Shown piece after piece: positions 6,871 to 9,560 of a DNA stretch of 9,560 nt; the first letter of the stretch is position 1, and each line of letters begins with the position of its first letter. The translations under genes and the position numbers were made by a program. The notes beneath the pieces are model-generated. The model worked only from the letters and a program-made list of their open reading frames with translations. It did not search any database and had not been told where the DNA came from. Origin of the DNA: Campylobacterales bacterium (lineage in GTDB: Bacteria; Campylobacterota; Campylobacteria; Campylobacterales; Hydrogenimonadaceae). Location: assembly GCA_027067015.1 (NCBI GenBank), contig JAMOMS010000186.1, forward strand, positions 1 through 9,560. The letters run 5' to 3'.

Positions 6871-8139
6871 TTAAGCCCCGAAAATGCGTTGAAAAAAGCT
6901 TTTTTGCGGGGGCGTCTTGGCGCGATCATCCTGCTCTGAGGGGTTTTCGGGTACGCTTTTTTCGGTTGTTTGGGGGGTGTCCCGCAAGAGCGAGATGCGC
7001 TCTTTAGCCTTTTGCAGGGCCTCTTTTTCGCTGGCCGCCATGGTCAGCAAAACCGCCATACGCCGCCCTTTGTGGCTTTCGGGCTTACCGAAAATCCGCA
7101 CAAACGTGTCGGGGCCGAAAGCCTGCGGGTCAACGTCGACGTGCGGGGTAACACTCTCTTGGGTCGCTTTAAACGCAGCGCTGGCGCCCGGGGTAAAGAA
7201 GGCAAACCCCAAAGGCAGACCCAACACGGCACGAAGGTGGAGCGCAAACTCACTCTGGCTTTGGGTAATGAGCGTCACCATCCCCGTATCGTGGGGGCGG
7301 GGGCTCACTTCGGAGAAGTAGACCTCATCCCCTTTGACAAAAAGTTCCACGCCGAAAATTCCCCGACCGCCCAGGCCGTCGGTGACGGCTTTGGCGATCT
7401 CCTTGGCCTTTTGCAAAGCGGTGGGGGACATGGGCATGGGTTGCCAGCTGAAGATATAGTCGCCGTCTTTTTGCTCATGGCCGATGGGTTCGCAAAAGAC
7501 GGTTTCGTTTTCGGTGCGGGCGGTTAACAGCGTGATCTCATAGTCAAACCGGACAAACTCTTCGACAATCAGCTCACTGGCGTCTCCCCTGGCCTCTTTG
7601 GCGATCTCCCAGCTCTTTTGGATATCCGTGGCGCTGTGGGCGATGCTCTGGCCGTGGCCCGAAGAGCTCATCACCGGCTTGATAACACACGGAAAACCCA
7701 GCTCCTCGGCCGCCTTTTCCAGCTCCTCCAGGGTGCTGACAAAGCGGTAGGCGCTGGTTTTAAGCCCCAGCTCCTCGGCGGCGAAGCGGCGGATATTTTT
7801 GCGGTTCATGGTTTTGTTGACCGCTTCGGCGTTGGGAATGACGGTAAAGCCCTCTTTTTCGGCCTCGAAAAGCGCGTCGATGCTGATGGCCTCGATTTCG
7901 GGCAGAATGTAGTCGGGCCGGACGCGGCGAATGAGGTCAAGTACCTGGGCTTTGTCCTGCATATTGATCACGTGCGCCTCGTGGGCCACCTGGTGGGCCG
8001 GCGCGTTGGGATAACGATCCACGGCGATCACCTCCAGCCCCAGGCGTTGGGCTTCGATGGCCACCTCTTTGCCCAGTTCACCGCTACCCAGTAGCATGAT
8101 CTTGATGGCGTCAGATTTTAGCGGAGCCGAAAACTGCAT
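6871..8139 (-). CDS. purT: Formate-dependent phosphoribosylglycinamide formyltransferase (PurT) with C-terminal extension
   Basis: A 422-residue ATP-grasp enzyme that uses ATP and formate to turn GAR into formyl-GAR in purine synthesis. Landmarks are the N-terminal nucleotide-binding [16 protein letters not shown] (residues 15-30), LPEIEAI (79-85), the ATP-grasp lysine region [15 protein letters not shown] (151-165), [16 protein letters not shown] (193-208), and [22 protein letters not shown] (in two parts, 263-284) with the metal-binding Glu and the phosphate-binding Arg. I chose ATG at 8139: AAGGA lies six bases upstream. A TTG two codons earlier is too close to it. Family members such as E. 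coli PurT have about 392 residues. Here about 34 residues are added (389-422): a polar Pro/Thr/Glu/Lys linker ending [10 protein letters not shown]. It is the first gene of an operon with yjbQ. Confidence 0.95.
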   Translation of the reverse strand: MQFSAPLKSDAIKIMLLGSGELGKEVAIEAQRLGLEVIAVDRYPNAPAHQVAHEAHVINMQDKAQVLDLIRRVRPDYILPEIEAISIDALFEAEKEGFTVIPNAEAVNKTMNRKNIRRFAAEELGLKTSAYRFVSTLEELEKAAEELGFPCVIKPVMSSSGHGQSIAHSATDIQKSWEIAKEARGDASELIVEEFVRFDYEITLLTARTENETVFCEPIGHEQKDGDYIFSWQPMPMSPTALQKAKEIAKAVTDGLGGRGIFGVELFVKGDEVYFSEVSPRPHDTGMVTLITQSQSEFALHLRAVLGLPLGFAFFTPGASAAFKATQESVTPHVDVDPQAFGPDTFVRIFGKPESHKGRRMAVLLTMAASEKEALQKAKERISLLRDTPQTTEKSVPENPSEQDDRAKTPPQKSFFQRIFGA

Positions 8140-8180
8140 AGACAATCCTTACAATGTTCTTTGAGGTCTTTTTAAAGAGT

Positions 8181-8190
8181 AATATATCCA
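8181..8190 (-). promoter_or_regulatory. Possible purT promoter -10
   Basis: On the - strand TATATT (8181-8186) is preceded by TGGA in an A/T-rich stretch about 45 bases before the purT start. No convincing -35 is visible. It is the best candidate in the 86 bases between the rpsU terminator and purT; the rest of that gap shows no gene. Confidence 0.3.
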
Positions 8191-8225
8191 AAAACCGATT
8201 AAAAGCGTGAAGATGTGTAAGAAGA

Positions 8226-8245
8226 GGACCGCCCGAAGGCGGGCC
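8226..8245 (-). terminator. Hairpin terminator after rpsU
   Basis: Read on the - strand, GGCCCGCC and GGCGGTCC pair (one C-T mismatch) around a TTCG loop closed by C-G, a very stable tetraloop hairpin. It begins five bases after the rpsU stop. The following TCTTCTTACA is only moderately T-rich, so termination may be incomplete and some transcripts could continue into purT. Confidence 0.6.
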
Positions 8246-8250
8246 GATTA

Positions 8251-8463
8251 TTAGAGCCGCGCTTCGTAGCGTCGAAGCATATAGAGGCGCTTGAGCAGTT
8301 TTTTGCGGGCCGCAATTTTCTGCTTTTTGCGCTTTTCCGTCGGCGGTTCATAGAACCGGCGGGCGCGCGCCTCGGTGACGATGAGGTTACGGTCTACCTG
8401 CTTTTTGAAGCGGCGGTAGGCCTCATCGAACGACTCGTTTTCTCGTACGAGGATGCCAGGCAT
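8251..8463 (-). CDS. rpsU: 30S ribosomal protein S21
   Basis: A complete 70-residue, strongly basic protein matching bacterial S21 throughout. [20 protein letters not shown] (residues 1-20) is the conserved start, followed by [17 protein letters not shown] and a Lys/Arg-rich helix ending RRYEARL. S21 binds the platform of the small subunit near the anti-Shine-Dalgarno helix and aids initiation. The frame is open for about 300 more codons upstream on this strand, but that is shadow of the opposite gene; the ATG at 8463 is set by the strong ribosome binding site and the family start. It is a single-gene unit with its own promoter and hairpin terminator, divergent from nnrE-nnrD. Confidence 0.97.
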   Translation of the reverse strand: MPGILVRENESFDEAYRRFKKQVDRNLIVTEARARRFYEPPTEKRKKQKIAARKKLLKRLYMLRRYEARL

Positions 8464-8469
8464 ACTGAC

Positions 8470-8481
8470 ATCACCCCCTTT
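8470..8481 (-). promoter_or_regulatory. Strong ribosome binding site of rpsU
   Basis: On the - strand AAAGGGGGTGAT lies six bases before the ATG. It matches the extended anti-Shine-Dalgarno complement (AAGGAGGTGAT) except for one base, much longer than at other genes here. It fixes the rpsU start and implies high translation. Confidence 0.75.
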
Positions 8482-8502
8482 CGGTAAAATTTTGAGAGGC
8501 GA

Positions 8503-8511
8503 ATTATAGCA
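8503..8511 (-). promoter_or_regulatory. rpsU promoter (extended -10)
   Basis: On the - strand TGCTATAAT is a perfect TATAAT with the TG of an extended -10. No good -35 is seen, as is common in Campylobacterota. Transcription from near 8496 would give a leader of about 33 bases. Confidence 0.65.
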
Positions 8512-8516
8512 TAATC

Positions 8517-8525
8517 TGCTATGAT
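8517..8525 (+). promoter_or_regulatory. nnrE-nnrD promoter (extended -10)
   Basis: TGCTATGAT is an extended -10 that mirrors the rpsU element. Transcription near 8532 would leave about 25 bases before the ATG at 8557. Its TGCTAT forms one arm of a perfect inverted repeat with ATAGCA (8506-8511), five bases apart. Confidence 0.5.
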
Positions 8526-8556
8526 AACCGAAACAAAGCGAAAACGGGAGACAAAT

Positions 8557-9560
8557 ATGCAGAAGATTTTCCCCCACTGTTATGATCTTGATAAGCGCTG
8601 TTACGATGTTTACGGGCTGAATGAGGATATTTTGATGGAGCACGCGGCCGACGGGATGGCCCGCTATATCCGGGCTTGCTTTGAGAAGGGCGCGCGCGTA
8701 CTGATTGCGGCGGGGCCGGGTAACAACGGGGCCGACGGCGTGACGCTGGCCCGACTGCTTTGGGGCGATTATGAGGTGGTGTTGCATCTGCCCTACGGGG
8801 CGAAATCGGAGATGGCCAAGAGACAGTTGGCGCGTTTTGAGGCGCTGGGCGGGACGGTTGAGGCGCATCTTCCCCAAAGCGCCGATGTCGTGGTCGACGC
8901 TCTGTTTGGCGCCGGCTTTAACCGCCCTTTGCGAAAGGAGACCGTGGCGCTGGTAGAGCGCCTTTCGGCAATAAAAGGCCGACGCATCGCGTGCGATATT
9001 CCCAGCGGTCTGAATCCCAAGGGCCTGCCCAATCCCGTGGCGTTCAGGGCGGATGTCACGCTGACCATGGGGGCGCTTAAAGAGGCCCTTTTTTCCGATT
9101 CGGCCAAGCGTTATACGGGAGAGATTGAGGTGATTGACCTGGGGGTGGCCCGGTCGTTTTATGAGGACCATACCGATACCTTTTTGCTGGAAGCGAAAGA
9201 TTTTCTGCCGCCCCGTCGGGAGGATCCGGCTTCGCACAAGGGGGATTTTGGCCATTTGGCGGTTATCGCGGGGCAGATGGAAGGCGCGGCCCGGCTCTGC
9301 GGGCGGGCGGCCCAGCGCATAGGCGCGGGGCTGGTGACGCTGGTGGCGCCCAAAAGGCCGGCGGGACTGGAAGCGTCGCTCATGCACAAAACGCGCCTGC
9401 CGGACAATACGACCGCCATAGCCGTCGGCATGGGGTGGGGCACAGCGGAGACGGCCGGTTTGGAAGGGCTTATAGAGGGCGATGTGCCGCTGGTGATTGA
9501 TGCCGATCTTTGTCGTTCGGCTCTTGTGAAGAAACTGTTGGCCGCCCCCTCTGTGATTAC
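8557..9560 (+). CDS. nnr: Bifunctional NAD(P)H-hydrate epimerase / ADP-dependent dehydratase (3' end missing)
   Basis: An open frame of 334 codons running off the right edge. The N-terminal half is YjeF_N (NnrE type), which interconverts the R and S forms of hydrated NAD(P)H. It has [10 protein letters not shown] (residues 26-35), GPGNNGADG (53-61), [13 protein letters not shown] (113-125), ACDIPSG (145-151) and K175 in TMGALKEAL. The C-terminal half begins at about residue 226 with [13 protein letters not shown] and continues with [10 protein letters not shown] (256-265), GMGWG (291-295) and DADL (315-318), the start of the ADP-dependent dehydratase (NnrD, ribokinase-like fold). The enzyme restores NAD(P)H damaged by hydration. 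The ATG has GGGAG six bases upstream. GADG in place of the usual GGDG, and GQMEGAA where most members have a longer Gly-Ser-rich loop, are small departures from the common pattern. The catalytic Asp and the end of the dehydratase lie outside the window. Confidence 0.92.
   Translation, partial: MQKIFPHCYDLDKRCYDVYGLNEDILMEHAADGMARYIRACFEKGARVLIAAGPGNNGADGVTLARLLWGDYEVVLHLPYGAKSEMAKRQLARFEALGGTVEAHLPQSADVVVDALFGAGFNRPLRKETVALVERLSAIKGRRIACDIPSGLNPKGLPNPVAFRADVTLTMGALKEALFSDSAKRYTGEIEVIDLGVARSFYEDHTDTFLLEAKDFLPPRREDPASHKGDFGHLAVIAGQMEGAARLCGRAAQRIGAGLVTLVAPKRPAGLEASLMHKTRLPDNTTAIAVGMGWGTAETAGLEGLIEGDVPLVIDADLCRSALVKKLLAAPSVI

Noticed and set aside
6871..6975. PurT tail as an encapsulin cargo-loading peptide
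   Set aside because: The motif is more like a MinD membrane-targeting end, and no encapsulin gene is in the window.
6970..7527. + strand open frames at 6970-7527 and 7618-8094
   Set aside because: Both are antisense to purT, which has every motif of its family, and they show no domain of their own.
8464..9387. - strand open frame extending rpsU upstream to 378 codons
   Set aside because: It is in frame with rpsU only by chance and is the shadow of nnrE-nnrD. S21 has a conserved start at 8463 with a strong ribosome binding site.
1..9560. CRISPR array, insertion sequence, prophage or toxin-antitoxin module
   Set aside because: No regularly spaced repeats, transposase or integrase motifs, or small paired genes of that kind were seen. 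Although tRNA genes are common integration sites, no tRNA 3' end is repeated as an attachment site here beyond the shared serine arms.

Overview
The window looks like a piece of a free-living Campylobacterota (epsilonproteobacterial) chromosome. This is inferred from the set of proteins: a PglD/PglE/PglF nucleotide-sugar set, a short 559-residue IlvD, a 70-residue S21, PurT next to YjbQ, and a fused NAD(P)H-hydrate repair enzyme. Base composition is moderate to high for that phylum, which fits sulfur- or hydrogen-oxidising relatives (Sulfurovum, Nitratifractor or Hydrogenimonas type) better than host-associated Campylobacter or Helicobacter. No rRNA or other marker is present to prove the assignment.

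Region 1 (about 1-3795, + strand) is the end of a surface-sugar or glycosylation operon. A VOC-fold protein cut by the left edge is followed by three genes with overlapping ends. Together these three would convert UDP-GlcNAc to UDP-N,N'-diacetylbacillosamine: a membrane 4,6-dehydratase (PglF type), a PLP aminotransferase (PglE type) and an N-acetyltransferase (PglD type). The gene order runs opposite to the reaction order.

Region 2 (3792-5471, - strand) is ilvD of branched-chain amino acid synthesis, convergent with the sugar operon. The two stop codons share one TTAA.

Region 3 (5501-6090) begins with a compact divergent promoter region that serves ilvD leftward and, rightward, a cluster of five tRNA genes: Gly(GCC), Leu(UAA), Cys(GCA), Ser(UGA) and Ser(GGA). 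All five encode their CCA end.

Region 4 (6092-8139, - strand) is a tightly packed operon read purT, yjbQ, then a small exported protein of unknown function. Its last gene ends one base from the tRNA cluster. PurT carries an unusual tail that ends in a short amphipathic motif.

Region 5 (8226-9560) has rpsU on the - strand with its own terminator, strong ribosome binding site and extended -10 promoter. Back to back with it is the nnrE-nnrD fusion on the + strand, cut by the right edge.

Most of the window is housekeeping metabolism. I found no CRISPR array, insertion sequence, phage gene, toxin-antitoxin pair or obvious defence system. The points most worth checking are the MinD-like tail on PurT, the epimerase-like VOC protein coupled to the bacillosamine genes, the purT-yjbQ-exported protein grouping, and the two divergent promoter regions.
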